Positions 45,763-55,320 of a DNA stretch of 64,000 bases are shown here, one piece after another. The notes under the pieces are model-generated. The model searched no databases. It was not told the DNA's origin and saw only the letters and a list, made by a program, of their open reading frames with translations. Each line of letters begins with the position of its first letter. Position 1 is the stretch's first letter. The stretch covers positions 1 to 64,000 of the forward strand of contig NZ_WOTA01000012.1 of the NCBI RefSeq assembly GCF_011516825.1, written 5' to 3'. The DNA comes from Acetobacter oeni. Lineage in GTDB: Bacteria > Pseudomonadota > Alphaproteobacteria > Acetobacterales > Acetobacteraceae. A program made the position numbers and the translations under genes.

Positions 45763-47757
45763 ATGATGCAACACGCCAGACCATGCGGCACGTGGCCTTC
45801 ACCCGTGACAGTCGGACTGGCTGCGGGAAAAACCGTCACACTTTCCTCCGTTTCAGTGGTCGGAAACTCTGTTTTCTGGCTGGAGCGGCGACCTGCGGAA
45901 GGCGGACGAACCGCACTGGTTTGCAGTTGTGACGGTGATGCGCCTCGCGATGTGACACCCCCTGACATGGATGTGGCGACTAAAGTCCACGAATACGGCG
46001 GCAAGGCCTACACTCTCAGCGACAGCAGTCTGGTGTTCAGCAATCACCGTGACAACGGCGTGTATCTGCTGCCGGTCAACGCTCCGTCCGGAAAAAAACC
46101 ACAGCTTGTCGCCGGGGGTGCGGCGCTCCGTTACGCCAGTCTGGCGATCGATCCGCTTAACCGGGCTGTTTTCGGGGTCCGCGAGGATCACCGTGCTGAA
46201 GGAGAACCCCGCTCCACACTGGTTGCTCTGCCGCTGTCGCCCGATTCCAGGGGAGGTGAAGGCACGGTCCTGGTCAGCGGGGCAGATTTCTACTCAACAC
46301 CCGTGGCAGCGCCGGACGGATCGTTGCTGGCCTGGATCGAGTGGGATCACCCGGCCATGCCTTGGACCTCCACCCGTCTGTGCGTAGCGCCGATTCTCTA
46401 TGCCGATGGTCGCATGGAACTCGGCCCGAAACGCGTTCTTGCCGGTCTGAACATAAATGAGTCGGTCACGGAACCCCAATGGGCCGACCCTCAGACGCTG
46501 ATTGCCGTATCGGATCGGAGTGGCTGGTGGAATCTCTGTCGCTTTTCCGTGGCCCTCCCTGCCTCTGAACCGGAAGCTCTTTGTCCCATGGAGGCGGAAA
46601 CAGGCCAGCCGCACTGGGTTTTCGGACAAAGCAGCTACACGCTTTTACCGCACAACCGCATCCTGGCATTGAGCGTGCGGGAGGGGCAGTCGCAGACGCT
46701 TATGCTCACTCCGGCGAAAAACGGCTTTTCCGTGCGATCCGTCTCTCTCGGTCAGCCGGACCAGTGCCCGCTCCGTCTGGGGGGCGCCGGCGAGCAGGAG
46801 ATTTACGCCTGGCTTAATCAGCCTGCCGACGGGCCTGCTGCGGTCGTGATCGGCAGGGCTGACAAAACGCCACGTATTCTGAAGGCTGCCGCCACGCTTC
46901 CTTTCGGATCGCGCGATATCGCACTGCCACAGCCCGTGCGCTTCCCCATCCCGGGGGGAGATAAGGGTTATGCTTTCTTCTATGCGCCGGCCAATGCGCA
47001 TTACACCATTCCGGACAATGAATTGCCGCCCATGATCGTTACCGCTCACGGCGGGCCGACAGCGCGGGCGAGTGAAGCTTTTTTACTCAAAGTCCAGTGG
47101 TGGACGAGCCGGGGCTTTGCGGTACTGGATGTCAATTACAGCGGCTCGACCGGCTTTGGCCGGGCGTATCGTGAGCGTCTGGACGGGAAGTGGGGAGTTC
47201 GCGATGTGGCGGACTGTGTTGCCGCCGCACGTTATATAGCCGGCACCGGTAAGGTTGACCCGAAGCGCATTGCCATCAGAGGGGCCAGTGCGGGGGGCCT
47301 GACGGTGCTGGTCGGGCTGGCGACATCCGATGTTTTCGCCGCTGGCGTCAGTCTGTATGGCGTGACCGATCTCCGGGCTCTTGCACAGGAAACTCACAAA
47401 TTTGAAGCACGTTATCTGGACAGCCTGGTAGGTCCATGGCCGGATGCGGAGGCTGTCTATCGTGAACGCTCGCCTCTCTTCATGGCTGACCGGATCAGGT
47501 GCCCGGTGCTGTTTCTGCAGGGTCTCGACGACAGAGTCGTGCCGCCGGAACAGGCGAGGGCCATGGTGCTCGCCCTTCGGGAAAACGCCGCTCCATGCGC
47601 ATTGTATGAATTTCCGGGAGAAGGCCACGGTTTTCGGGGAGAAGCCACCATCGGACAGGCGCTGCTGCTCGAGCTGGATTTCTACGGGCAGGTTTTCGGC
47701 TTTGTGCCCGCAGAGCAGGATCGCACGCCGGCAACCCACGTTCATCTGGAACCATGA
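45763..47757 (+). CDS. S9-family prolyl oligopeptidase-like peptidase
   Basis: A 664-residue serine peptidase. The N-terminal two thirds form a beta-propeller of WD-like repeats (for instance KVHEYGGKAYTL, TEPQWADPQTLIAV). The C-terminal alpha/beta hydrolase carries the catalytic triad: Ser509 in RGASAGG, an Asp near 589-590 in GLDDRVVPPEQ, and His622 in GEGHGF. TAHGGPTA precedes it. No signal peptide is visible, so it probably acts on short peptides in the cytoplasm, as dipeptidyl or acylaminoacyl peptidases do. Confidence 0.92.
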   Translation: MMQHARPCGTWPSPVTVGLAAGKTVTLSSVSVVGNSVFWLERRPAEGGRTALVCSCDGDAPRDVTPPDMDVATKVHEYGGKAYTLSDSSLVFSNHRDNGVYLLPVNAPSGKKPQLVAGGAALRYASLAIDPLNRAVFGVREDHRAEGEPRSTLVALPLSPDSRGGEGTVLVSGADFYSTPVAAPDGSLLAWIEWDHPAMPWTSTRLCVAPILYADGRMELGPKRVLAGLNINESVTEPQWADPQTLIAVSDRSGWWNLCRFSVALPASEPEALCPMEAETGQPHWVFGQSSYTLLPHNRILALSVREGQSQTLMLTPAKNGFSVRSVSLGQPDQCPLRLGGAGEQEIYAWLNQPADGPAAVVIGRADKTPRILKAAATLPFGSRDIALPQPVRFPIPGGDKGYAFFYAPANAHYTIPDNELPPMIVTAHGGPTARASEAFLLKVQWWTSRGFAVLDVNYSGSTGFGRAYRERLDGKWGVRDVADCVAAARYIAGTGKVDPKRIAIRGASAGGLTVLVGLATSDVFAAGVSLYGVTDLRALAQETHKFEARYLDSLVGPWPDAEAVYRERSPLFMADRIRCPVLFLQGLDDRVVPPEQARAMVLALRENAAPCALYEFPGEGHGFRGEATIGQALLLELDFYGQVFGFVPAEQDRTPATHVHLEP

Positions 47758-47932
47758 GAATGGGGGTTTCCGGAACATTGCTTTCAGGCACCGGCGCAGG
47801 GGAAACATCTGAAAGTTTCGACTTCCGGTTACGTTTCAGGTATTAAGAACCATGCACACCGTCACACTGAACGGATATAAGAACAATAAACCGGCTTTTG
47901 AAGCACGTTGGGAAGAGACGGAATAATACTAT

Positions 47933-49276
47933 ATGAATGACAGTTTCATCGTCGGCATCATCGCCGTCGTTGCTGCCACGGGCGGCCTTCTCTTCGGGTA
48001 TGATACAGGGATCATTTCTGCGGCGTTGCTGCAGATCACCCGTGACTTCTCTCTTTCAGTCATGGGGCAGCAGATTGTTACCTCGGCAATTATTGCCGGA
48101 GCCCTTATCGGCTGTCTCGGCTCAGCCCCGGTTTCCGATCATTTCGGGCGCCGTCGTACGATCATGATTGCCGCGGCGATCTTTCTCGTCGGTACGATCG
48201 GAGCGACTCTCTCCGGGACAGTTCCGCTTCTGACGCTCTCACGCTTTATTCTTGGGCTTGCCGTCGGCGCTTCTTCACAGATTGTGCCTGTCTATATCGC
48301 TGAAATCGTCCCCGCGAACCGGCGCGGTCAGCTTGTTGTTCTGTTCCAGATGGCGGTTGTCTTCGGCATTACGGTCTCTTTCATCACCGGTTATCTTCTG
48401 CGTGACCATTCCTGGCGGCTTATGTTCGGTCTCGGCGCAATCCCGGCGATTCTTCTGTTGCTGGGCATGGCGTTTCTGCCCAACAGCCCGCGCTGGATGA
48501 CCATGCAGGGCGACGTTCCCGGTGCCCGCAAGGTTCTGCGTCTTGTCCGGAGCTCCGACAGAGTGGCGGAACGGGAACTGGACAGCATCATCTCGGCACT
48601 GGGGAATCAGGCGGGCTGGCCCGAGATCTTCAAGTCGTGGCTGCGTCCCGCCGTGGTCGCCGCTGTCGGCGTGGCGCTGCTGACCCAGATTACCGGAATC
48701 AATGCGGTGCTTTATTACGCGCCGACCATCTTTGCGAGCGTCGGTTTTGGTCAGGGGTCGGCTATTCTGGCTTCCATTCCGATCGGTGTTGCCATGATTC
48801 TGGCGACCGTATTTGGAAGCTGGGCCGTGGATGCGTGGGGCCGGCGAGCGTTGATGCTTCGTCTGTTACCGTTTTCGGCCCTGTCGCTGGCTGTGCTGGC
48901 CGTTGTGTTCATGCTTGGGGCCACGCAGGGCGCCAATCCCTGGATCGCTGTCGGCTCACTCGTCGCTTATGCCATTTTCAATGCGGGCAGTCTGTCTGTG
49001 ACGATCTGGCTGATCGGAGCGGAAGTCTTTCCGCTTTCAGTCCGTAGCAAAGGAATGAGTCTGGTCGCGGGAAGTCATTGGGCGGCCGATCTGCTGGTTT
49101 CACTTTTCACACTTTCCCTGATCGGGGCGATCGGCGCGGCCGGGACGTTCTGGCTGTTTGCCGGCGTCAACCTGGCGGCAGCGGGCTTTGTTTATAAATT
49201 TGTGCCGGAAACAAAGGGACGGTCGCTCGAAGAAATCGAGACCAGCCTGCGCGAGCATCGCTTCAGCGAAGGCTGA
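47933..49276 (+). CDS. MFS sugar porter
   Basis: A 447-residue 12-segment transporter of the sugar porter family. GLLFGYDTGIISAALL in segment 1, DHFGRRRTIM in the first loop, PNSPRWM after segment 6 and the final PETKGRSLEEIE are the family signatures. Relatives such as GalP and XylE import hexoses or pentoses with protons. The specific sugar cannot be told from sequence. A 65-bp repeat lies just downstream. Confidence 0.93.
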   Translation: MNDSFIVGIIAVVAATGGLLFGYDTGIISAALLQITRDFSLSVMGQQIVTSAIIAGALIGCLGSAPVSDHFGRRRTIMIAAAIFLVGTIGATLSGTVPLLTLSRFILGLAVGASSQIVPVYIAEIVPANRRGQLVVLFQMAVVFGITVSFITGYLLRDHSWRLMFGLGAIPAILLLLGMAFLPNSPRWMTMQGDVPGARKVLRLVRSSDRVAERELDSIISALGNQAGWPEIFKSWLRPAVVAAVGVALLTQITGINAVLYYAPTIFASVGFGQGSAILASIPIGVAMILATVFGSWAVDAWGRRALMLRLLPFSALSLAVLAVVFMLGATQGANPWIAVGSLVAYAIFNAGSLSVTIWLIGAEVFPLSVRSKGMSLVAGSHWAADLLVSLFTLSLIGAIGAAGTFWLFAGVNLAAAGFVYKFVPETKGRSLEEIETSLREHRFSEG

Positions 49277-49319
49277 GCGGGTCCCGCTCCGGACCTGTGG
49301 TTCCTCGTGGCTCTGGTGG

Positions 49320-49384
49320 CTGTTTTTCTCAGGGCCTTGCCCTGAAACCCACCGAAGGCCGGGGCCTTTGGAAACCGATTTATT
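49320..49384. repeat. 65-bp interspersed repeat, copy A
   Basis: A 65-bp element with internal hairpins (CAGGG/CCCTG and AAGGCC/GGCCTT). It matches the reverse complement of 55115-55179 with four mismatches. It lies between the convergent sugar porter and peroxidase genes, and may act as a bidirectional terminator or a REP-like element. Confidence 0.85.
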
Positions 49385-49445
49385 CAGGCAAAAATCGGGC
49401 TGTTTCTGATTTCCGGATAAATCACACAGTGAACTGCAACACCCG

Positions 49446-50744
49446 TCAGCGGTCTTTCTGATCCGGATTATCGGTCAGTGTTTTGAGAAATGCGACAATG
49501 GCATCGATCTCATCATCGCTCAGCGAGGGGTGTTTCTGACCGACGCCGCCAAAGGGCGGGTCTGAATTGATGTTGCTCCGGTATTTGCGCGGAAGATCAT
49601 CATAGCGCAGGGGCCCATTCGGTCCTTTGCCATACCAGCGCCCCGGATCGCTGTCGCGGGTTGCATAAAAGGCTACGGCATCGCGCAGGCTGTGCATGAC
49701 CCCGTTATGAAAGAAGGTCTTTCGCAGCGCGACGTTTCTCAGCGAAGGCGTGCGGAACAGACCGCAATACTCCGGCCGGTCGCTAAAATCCGTGCGCAGC
49801 GGACCGCAGAGACCGAGATCGTGGAAATTCGGGTTCCGGTTGGCCGGAATGGCCATGTTCCGCGGCACGGCCAGAGCGATCATCCCATAATCGCTCAGTT
49901 GTGGCGGGGTGCCGTCTTTGCCCGGCGCGCTGATATGGCAGGAGGCACAGTTGCCTTTTTCCGGATCGCTGAAGAGGGCCAACCCCCTCGCTTCGACTGG
50001 CGTAAGTGTCGCTTTCCCGGCCAGAAACAGGTCATATTTGCTGTTGTAGGGGTAAAATGTCTTCCAGTCCTGCTGATAGGCCTCAAGCGCCTCCAGAGCG
50101 ACGGACAGCCTCGACTGGAGAAGGGGAGCGCCGGAGGAGGGCCTGCTACGTGCGGCGGGCAGGCGCAGGAGATCGAGTTCCGGGCCGTAACCGGCGGCAA
50201 CCAGACGCTTTTCGGCGTCATCTTCCGTGCGGTTCGCCATCTCCACGGGTGACAGGAGCGGAATCAGAGCCTGAGCAGCGCCGGTATCGACGCGACCATC
50301 CCAGGTCAGGCCCCCTGTCGGGCCATTATCAATACTTTCATCGGCTTCCTCGTCGGAATCGAAGGCATGTTCCGTGAAGCGCGGCACGGCTTCCAGATAA
50401 GTCAGGGACGGCGGCGCCCTGAACCCCCGGAGGGTCATGGACGGGCCGCCGGGCTCTACCGGACGGGTGTCGGGCGGCCCGTAGGCATAGCGCGGATCGT
50501 GGCAGGACGCGCAGGACTGGCGGCCTGATGCGGAAAGGCGCGGGTCACGGAACAGGCGGGCACCGAGCGTCGTGAGGGTCTGCGCACGCCGGAACGCGGC
50601 CTGTCGGGAGAGAGCGGCTCTGGCGGGCATGGCGGTCGGGAGGACCGATGCCGGCAGGACCATCAGGCAGGCGGCAGCCAGTATGAACCTTTGAAGCACG
50701 CGGGTTATACGGCCTTGCGGCTTCTTCCGCTTCCGATACAACAT
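49446..50744 (-). CDS. Di-haem cytochrome c peroxidase (MauG/CcpA type)
   Basis: A 432-residue secreted cytochrome c peroxidase. A signal peptide ends near MPARAALS (about residue 44). Two CxxCH haem sites are present: CASCH at residues 78-82 and a second CASCH near residue 280. TFFHNGVMHSLRDAVAFY and the C-terminal LSDDEIDAIVAFLKTL are typical. It reduces H2O2 in the periplasm or modifies proteins as MauG does. ATG 50744 with AGAGGA upstream is preferred to the longer frame starting at 50837, which would overlap the divergent phospholipase start. Confidence 0.9.
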   Translation of the reverse strand: MLYRKRKKPQGRITRVLQRFILAAACLMVLPASVLPTAMPARAALSRQAAFRRAQTLTTLGARLFRDPRLSASGRQSCASCHDPRYAYGPPDTRPVEPGGPSMTLRGFRAPPSLTYLEAVPRFTEHAFDSDEEADESIDNGPTGGLTWDGRVDTGAAQALIPLLSPVEMANRTEDDAEKRLVAAGYGPELDLLRLPAARSRPSSGAPLLQSRLSVALEALEAYQQDWKTFYPYNSKYDLFLAGKATLTPVEARGLALFSDPEKGNCASCHISAPGKDGTPPQLSDYGMIALAVPRNMAIPANRNPNFHDLGLCGPLRTDFSDRPEYCGLFRTPSLRNVALRKTFFHNGVMHSLRDAVAFYATRDSDPGRWYGKGPNGPLRYDDLPRKYRSNINSDPPFGGVGQKHPSLSDDEIDAIVAFLKTLTDNPDQKDR

Positions 50745-50805
50745 GATCCTCTTTCCGGAACAGGCGGTCGCCTGCTTTCTGCTTCTGATACGGGAGACTG
50801 AAGCG

Positions 50806-52359
50806 ATGCATCGCAGCCTGCAAGCCGCACTGTCCACCGCGGGACTGTGCCTGCTGCTCCTTTACCCGGCGGACACGGGTTTCGCGGCTTCCTCGCAGAC
50901 AGCGGACACTCTGTCACAGATTCAGACCGTGGTGGTGATCTATGATGAGAACCGCTCTTTTGACAGTCTCTATGGTCGTTTTCCAGGCGCTGAAGGTCTG
51001 GATCAGGCTCCGGACAGTGCGAAGATCCAGCGGGACCGGGACGGCAGCGTGCTGCCGGAGCTGCCGCCGGTCTGGGGCGGCATCACCGCTTTCGGCGTAA
51101 AGCCGGCCATCACGCAGGCCATGAGCGCGCATCTGCCGAACGGGCCGTTTCAGGTCGATGCAACAGACGGGCTCAATGTCGCCGACGGGGTTCCGACGAC
51201 GGATCTCTGGCACCGATTTTATCAGAACCAGGCGCAGATCAACGGTGGCCGGAACGATCAGTTCGTGGCCTGGACGAATGTCGGCGCGATGGTCATGGCC
51301 AACTGGGACGGATCACGCATGAAGATGTGGAAGATCGCGCAGCGCTACACGCTGGCGGATCACTTCTTCATGGGCGGGTTCGGCGGGTCTTTCTTCAACC
51401 ATCAGTGGCTGATCTGCGCCTGCGCGCCCTATTACCCGCACGCGGACAAGAGCCCGGCGGCGGCGCTGATTGCCGAGACCGGGGCGGATCGCGCAAAGCT
51501 CCTTCTCGCCGCCAACTCGCCGAAATCAGTCCTGGACGGGCCACCGAAATATGCTCATGACGGCGATCTGACACCGGATTTCTACGCCGTGAATACGATG
51601 CAGCCGCCGTATCAGCCGAGCGAGGGGCCGGTGAACAAAGGGGGTGATCCGGCATTTGCCGATCCTGCGCGGCCAACGACCCTGGTGCCCCAGACGGCGG
51701 CGACGATCGGCGACCGTCTTTCGGACGCGGGTGTGAGCTGGGCGTGGTATGCCGGGGCCTGGAGTGAGGTGCTGACACATGGGTTTCACAGTCCGGTGCC
51801 GGACTTTCAGACCCATCATCAGCCACTCAACTATTATAAGTCTTTTGCGCCGGGGACCGCGGCGCGACAGGAACACCTCCGGGATGGTGGGATGGCCGGT
51901 CGGGCGCTGATTGCCGATATCGATGCCGGGCGGCTGCCGCAGGTGGCTTTTTACAAGCCTCAGGGTAATCTGAACGAACATTCAGGCTACACCGATATCA
52001 TGTCGGGCGACGCGCATCTGGCCGAGGTAATCGGCCATCTCGAACACAGTCCGCAATGGCCGCACATGCTGGTGATCGTGACCTATGATGAGAACGGCGG
52101 GTTGTGGGACCATGTGGCGCCGCCGAAAGCGGATCGCTGGGGGCCGGGGTCGCGGATTCCGGCGATCATCATTTCGCCGTTTGCGAAAAAAGGGGTCGTG
52201 GATCACACGCCTTATGACACGACGTCGATCCAGCGGTTTCTGAACCGGCGTTTCGGGCTGAAGCCCCTGCCCGGTCTTGTGGTGCGCGATGAATCGGTGC
52301 GGAAACGCAGCGGGATTGCGCTCGGGGATCTGACCGGGGCGCTCACGCTGACGCCATGA
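50806..52359 (+). CDS. Phospholipase C/acid phosphatase (AcpA-like)
   Basis: A 517-residue secreted phosphoesterase of the phospholipase C/AcpA family. A signal peptide covers about residues 1-28 (ending GFAAS). Metal and catalytic motifs are YDENRSFDSLYG near the start, FFMGGFGGSFFNHQWL, EHSGYTDIMSGD, and TYDENGGLWDHVAPP with GPGSRIPAIIISP. It would hydrolyse phosphate esters in the periplasm or outside. ATG 50806 with GGGAG upstream gives a proper signal peptide; the frame is open to 50743, but that would overlap the divergent peroxidase. Confidence 0.9.
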   Translation: MHRSLQAALSTAGLCLLLLYPADTGFAASSQTADTLSQIQTVVVIYDENRSFDSLYGRFPGAEGLDQAPDSAKIQRDRDGSVLPELPPVWGGITAFGVKPAITQAMSAHLPNGPFQVDATDGLNVADGVPTTDLWHRFYQNQAQINGGRNDQFVAWTNVGAMVMANWDGSRMKMWKIAQRYTLADHFFMGGFGGSFFNHQWLICACAPYYPHADKSPAAALIAETGADRAKLLLAANSPKSVLDGPPKYAHDGDLTPDFYAVNTMQPPYQPSEGPVNKGGDPAFADPARPTTLVPQTAATIGDRLSDAGVSWAWYAGAWSEVLTHGFHSPVPDFQTHHQPLNYYKSFAPGTAARQEHLRDGGMAGRALIADIDAGRLPQVAFYKPQGNLNEHSGYTDIMSGDAHLAEVIGHLEHSPQWPHMLVIVTYDENGGLWDHVAPPKADRWGPGSRIPAIIISPFAKKGVVDHTPYDTTSIQRFLNRRFGLKPLPGLVVRDESVRKRSGIALGDLTGALTLTP

Positions 52360-52442
52360 GAGGCGGTGTGGCTCTGGTGAGCGGTCCGCGGGAAGCGGGT
52401 TCGACATTCACAATCGGGCGGTGCTGGGGTAGAGCACCGGGC

Positions 52443-53222
52443 ATGACATCCTTTCTTCGTTCCCTCCCGTTCCGCACCCTGGGCCGCGCGATTGCCCTGC
52501 CCGCTCTGGCCCTTGTCTCATCCGGTCTTCTGGCCACCACGCCCGCGCGGGCGGATGAGACGTTCACGGCGGCCCAGCGGCAGGAGATCGTCTCGATTGT
52601 CCGGCAGGCGCTGAAGACCGATCCGTCGATTCTCGCGGATGCGATCACGACGCTGCGGGCACAGGGCGAGGCGACGAAGCAGGCCGACGCGCTGAAGGCG
52701 GTTCGTGAGAACCATGTGAAGCTCGCGGGCAGCGCAACGGATGTGGTTCTCGGCAACCCGCAGGGGACGCAGACGATCGTTGAGTTTTACGATCCGCGCT
52801 GCCCTTACTGCCGGAAGGTGCTGCCGGATCTGGACCGGCTGGTGGCGGACGAACCCGGGCTGAAGCTGGTCGAAAAAGTAATTCCGGTTCTGGGCGCCAA
52901 CAGCCAGCTTGAGGCGCAGGCGCTGCTCGCGGCGGCTTTGCAGGGTGGCTACATGAAGCTCCAGCATGTGCTGATGAATGACAGCGAGACGCCGTCGCTG
53001 CCGCGTATCCGCACGCTGGCGGGATCGGTCGGTCTGGATGCGAACCGGCTGGAGCAGGACATGAAGAGCCCGGCGGTTGCCGCCGCGATGCGGGAGAATA
53101 TGGCGCTCGCGCAGAAGGTCGGCGTGGACGGAACACCGACCTTTGTGATTGACGAGAAGATGATCATTCCGGGCGCGGCCTCTGTCGATGACCTGAAGAA
53201 CGCACTGAAGGCAGCCCGCTAA
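52443..53222 (+). CDS. DsbA-family thiol oxidoreductase (Com1-like)
   Basis: A 259-residue periplasmic thioredoxin-fold protein. The signal peptide ends near TPARADE (about residue 37). A helical N-terminal extension (IVSIVRQALKTDPSILADAI) precedes the fold, as in the Com1/DsbA-like DSBA_CGTX proteins. The redox motif is CPYC at residues 120-123 (YDPRCPYCRK), with the cis-Pro in DGTPTFVI. It should form or isomerise disulfides in secreted proteins, perhaps including the upstream phosphatase, with which it is co-directional. Confidence 0.9.
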   Translation: MTSFLRSLPFRTLGRAIALPALALVSSGLLATTPARADETFTAAQRQEIVSIVRQALKTDPSILADAITTLRAQGEATKQADALKAVRENHVKLAGSATDVVLGNPQGTQTIVEFYDPRCPYCRKVLPDLDRLVADEPGLKLVEKVIPVLGANSQLEAQALLAAALQGGYMKLQHVLMNDSETPSLPRIRTLAGSVGLDANRLEQDMKSPAVAAAMRENMALAQKVGVDGTPTFVIDEKMIIPGAASVDDLKNALKAAR

Positions 53223-53721
53223 AGGGGCTGAGAGCGTGCATGGGGCGGGGTTGTCCTTCCGGGGCGATGTTCACGGGAGCTGATGAGCCGTGTCCCTGCG
53301 CGCCGGAGCCATGGGTTTTTCTTTTCCGCCCGGTATTGGATGATTTTGGGGACGGGACGATCGGCCGGACCGATTCCAGAGAGTTACGGACATTTCCGTT
53401 CCGGATATGGAATGGAAAAAGGGCGGTCGGAGGATTTCGGGCTTGCGGTCCGGACGGGGACACGGGTGCGTCTGTGCGGCCTGTCTGATTCCAGGCTGGA
53501 TGGAGTGTTCGTTTTCGGGAATGGCGAGCCGGAAGATCAGGTGACGGGGGACGTAACGGTTCAGCCGACGGGTCTGCGTGTTGCACGTGGAAGATGAGTC
53601 ATCGCGTAGTGTTCCTTCTTCACGTTGACGCGGTGCGGCGTCACCCTTAAAAGCCCGCATTCTGACCCAGCGAAGCCCGCTCAGGCGCAACCTTACTCAG
53701 CGCCGGAGGCGCCGCTTAATC
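53223..53721. other. Gap before the DEAD-box gene, no convincing gene
   Basis: About 500 bp. A 104-codon plus-strand frame (53283-53597) and longer minus-strand frames exist, but their residues show no family pattern and starts are poor. The right part carries a good promoter candidate at 53625-53653 for the helicase gene. Confidence 0.4.
53625..53653 (+). promoter_or_regulatory. Candidate promoter of the DEAD-box helicase gene
   Basis: TTGACG (53625-53630) and TAAAAG (53648-53653) are separated by exactly 17 bp, about 70 bases before the ATG at 53722. This is the best sigma-70-like match in the gap. Confidence 0.45.
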
Positions 53722-55014
53722 ATGACCATGACTTTCGCCGATCTCGCTCTGGCCCCCGACCTGCTAAGTGCTCTGGCCGAGGAGGGGTATGTCTGCCCTA
53801 CTCCGATCCAGGCGCGGTCAATCCCGCTTCTGCTGGAAGGCCGCGATCTGCTGGGCATGGCCCAGACCGGCACAGGCAAGACCGCTTCCTTCGCGCTGCC
53901 GCTGCTGCATCGGCTTGCCGAAGCGCCCCGGTCCGCACCTGCGGGGGGTGCCCGCGTTCTGGTGCTCGCGCCCACGCGCGAGCTGGTCTCTCAGATCGCC
54001 GATGGTTTCGGGAATTTTGGTCGGTATCTGAAGCCCGAGGTGACAACGATCTTTGGCGGTGTCAGCCAGTTTCACCAGATCAATGCGCTCAGGGCCGGCG
54101 TGGACATCATTGTGGCGACCCCGGGGCGGTTGCTGGACCTGATCGAACAGGGCCACTGCGATCTCTCGCAGCTTGAGGCGCTGGTGCTGGATGAGGCCGA
54201 CCAGATGCTCGATATGGGCTTCGCCAAACCGATCGAGCGCATCGTCGCGACATTGCCGAAGGACCGGCATACACTGCTGTTTTCGGCGACGATGCCGAAA
54301 TCCATCACCGCGCTGGCCGAGAGTCTCCTGCGCGATCCGGCGAAAGTCGAGATCGCTCCGCCCTCGACCACCGTCGACCGGATCGAGCAGTCAGTCATGT
54401 TTCTCGATGCCGCTGACAAGAAAACGGCGTTGCTGGCACAGTTGCAGATGCCGGGGATTGGTCAGGCTGTGGTCTTCACTTTGCAGAAGAACATCGCCAA
54501 CGAAGTCTGCGCTTTTCTCACCGGTGCAGGCATCACGGCTGAAGCGCTGCACGGCAACAGATCGCAGGGCCAGCGGGAGCGTGCGCTGAACGCCTTTCGC
54601 GAAGGAACCGTGCAGGTTCTGGTGGCGACGGATATCGCGGCGCGTGGCATCGATGTTGACACGGTCACGCATGTTTTCAACCACGATCTGCCGAGCCTGC
54701 CGGAAAGCTATGTTCACCGCATAGGCCGCACCGGTCGCGCGGGACGCAGCGGCTTCGCCGTCACGCTCTGTGATGCCGAACAGCGGGCCTGGCTGCATGA
54801 TGTGGAGCGGGAGATCGGCCGGACTCTGACCGTTCAGACCGATCACCCGTGGCATTCGGAAGAGGCGCAGAACTCGACCATGCGCGCTCCCGTGCTGGGC
54901 GGTGGTCCGGCGAAGAAAATCAAGCCGCCGAAAATCCGTGAGCGTAAAGTGTGGACCGAGGAAGAGAAGGCTGCCGCGCGGGCAGCGGCCATGGCGGTCA
55001 AAGAGGAAGTCTGA
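53722..55014 (+). CDS. DEAD-box ATP-dependent RNA helicase
   Basis: A 430-residue RNA helicase of the RhlE-like group. The Q motif (YVCPTPIQARSIPLLLEGRD) precedes motif I AQTGTGKT (residues 47-54). Then come PTRELVSQI, motif II DEAD (157-160), motif III SAT, the C-terminal RecA domain with VLVATDIAARGIDVDTV and HRIGRTGRAGRSG. A basic tail ends the protein. Roles in ribosome assembly or cold adaptation are usual; which one applies is not visible. Confidence 0.94.
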   Translation: MTMTFADLALAPDLLSALAEEGYVCPTPIQARSIPLLLEGRDLLGMAQTGTGKTASFALPLLHRLAEAPRSAPAGGARVLVLAPTRELVSQIADGFGNFGRYLKPEVTTIFGGVSQFHQINALRAGVDIIVATPGRLLDLIEQGHCDLSQLEALVLDEADQMLDMGFAKPIERIVATLPKDRHTLLFSATMPKSITALAESLLRDPAKVEIAPPSTTVDRIEQSVMFLDAADKKTALLAQLQMPGIGQAVVFTLQKNIANEVCAFLTGAGITAEALHGNRSQGQRERALNAFREGTVQVLVATDIAARGIDVDTVTHVFNHDLPSLPESYVHRIGRTGRAGRSGFAVTLCDAEQRAWLHDVEREIGRTLTVQTDHPWHSEEAQNSTMRAPVLGGGPAKKIKPPKIRERKVWTEEEKAAARAAAMAVKEEV

Positions 55015-55076
55015 TGAATCCGGGACCGGTTTTGGCGTCCCGGCGATAGTTACGCAGAGGGCTCTGCCCGAACCCG

Positions 55077-55097
55077 GCAGGGGCCAAAGGCCCCTGC
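55077..55097. terminator. Perfect GC hairpin downstream of the helicase gene
   Basis: GCAGGGGCC and GGCCCCTGC form a 9-bp stem with loop AAA, preceded by a weaker GGGC/GCCC pair. No T run follows. It belongs to the intergenic repeat cluster and may terminate or stabilise transcripts. Confidence 0.45.
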
Positions 55098-55114
55098 ACC
55101 CCAATCTGCTGATA

Positions 55115-55179
55115 AATAAACCGGTTTCCAAAGGCCCCGGCCTTTGGTGGGTTTCAGGGCAAAGCCCTGAGAAAAGCAG
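55115..55179. repeat. 65-bp interspersed repeat, copy B
   Basis: Reverse-complement copy of 49320-49384, with four mismatches over 65 bp. Together with the hairpin at 55077-55097 it makes a back-to-back arrangement like the paired units of REP elements. Confidence 0.85.
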
Positions 55180-55282
55180 TAATATTTAATAAGAAACAGC
55201 CAGATCTGGCGCGGGTGTCGGCCAGACCAAGCTTGTACACATCATTACGAACAGATCCTGATGTAGCTGCCGGCTCCCGTGA

Positions 55283-55318
55283 ACGGCTTTTCCTGTAGCA
55301 TTGCGCCGGAAAAGCCGT
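55283..55318 (-). terminator. Hairpin directly after metH
   Basis: A perfect 11-bp stem, ACGGCTTTTCC and GGAAAAGCCGT, with a 14-base loop, beginning two bases after the metH stop. On the metH strand no T run follows, so efficiency as an intrinsic terminator is uncertain. Confidence 0.5.
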
Positions 55319-55320
55319 GA

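Larger units (their letters stand above)
55015..55320. other. Intergenic repeat cluster between helicase and metH
   Basis: No gene. The gap contains a perfect hairpin at 55077-55097, copy B of the 65-bp repeat at 55115-55179, and the metH 3' hairpin at 55283-55318. The helicase and metH genes converge here. Confidence 0.7.

Noticed and set aside
53283-53597. 104-codon ORF between the DsbA-like and helicase genes
   Set aside because: No family pattern and no good ribosome binding site; equally long frames exist on the other strand of the same DNA.
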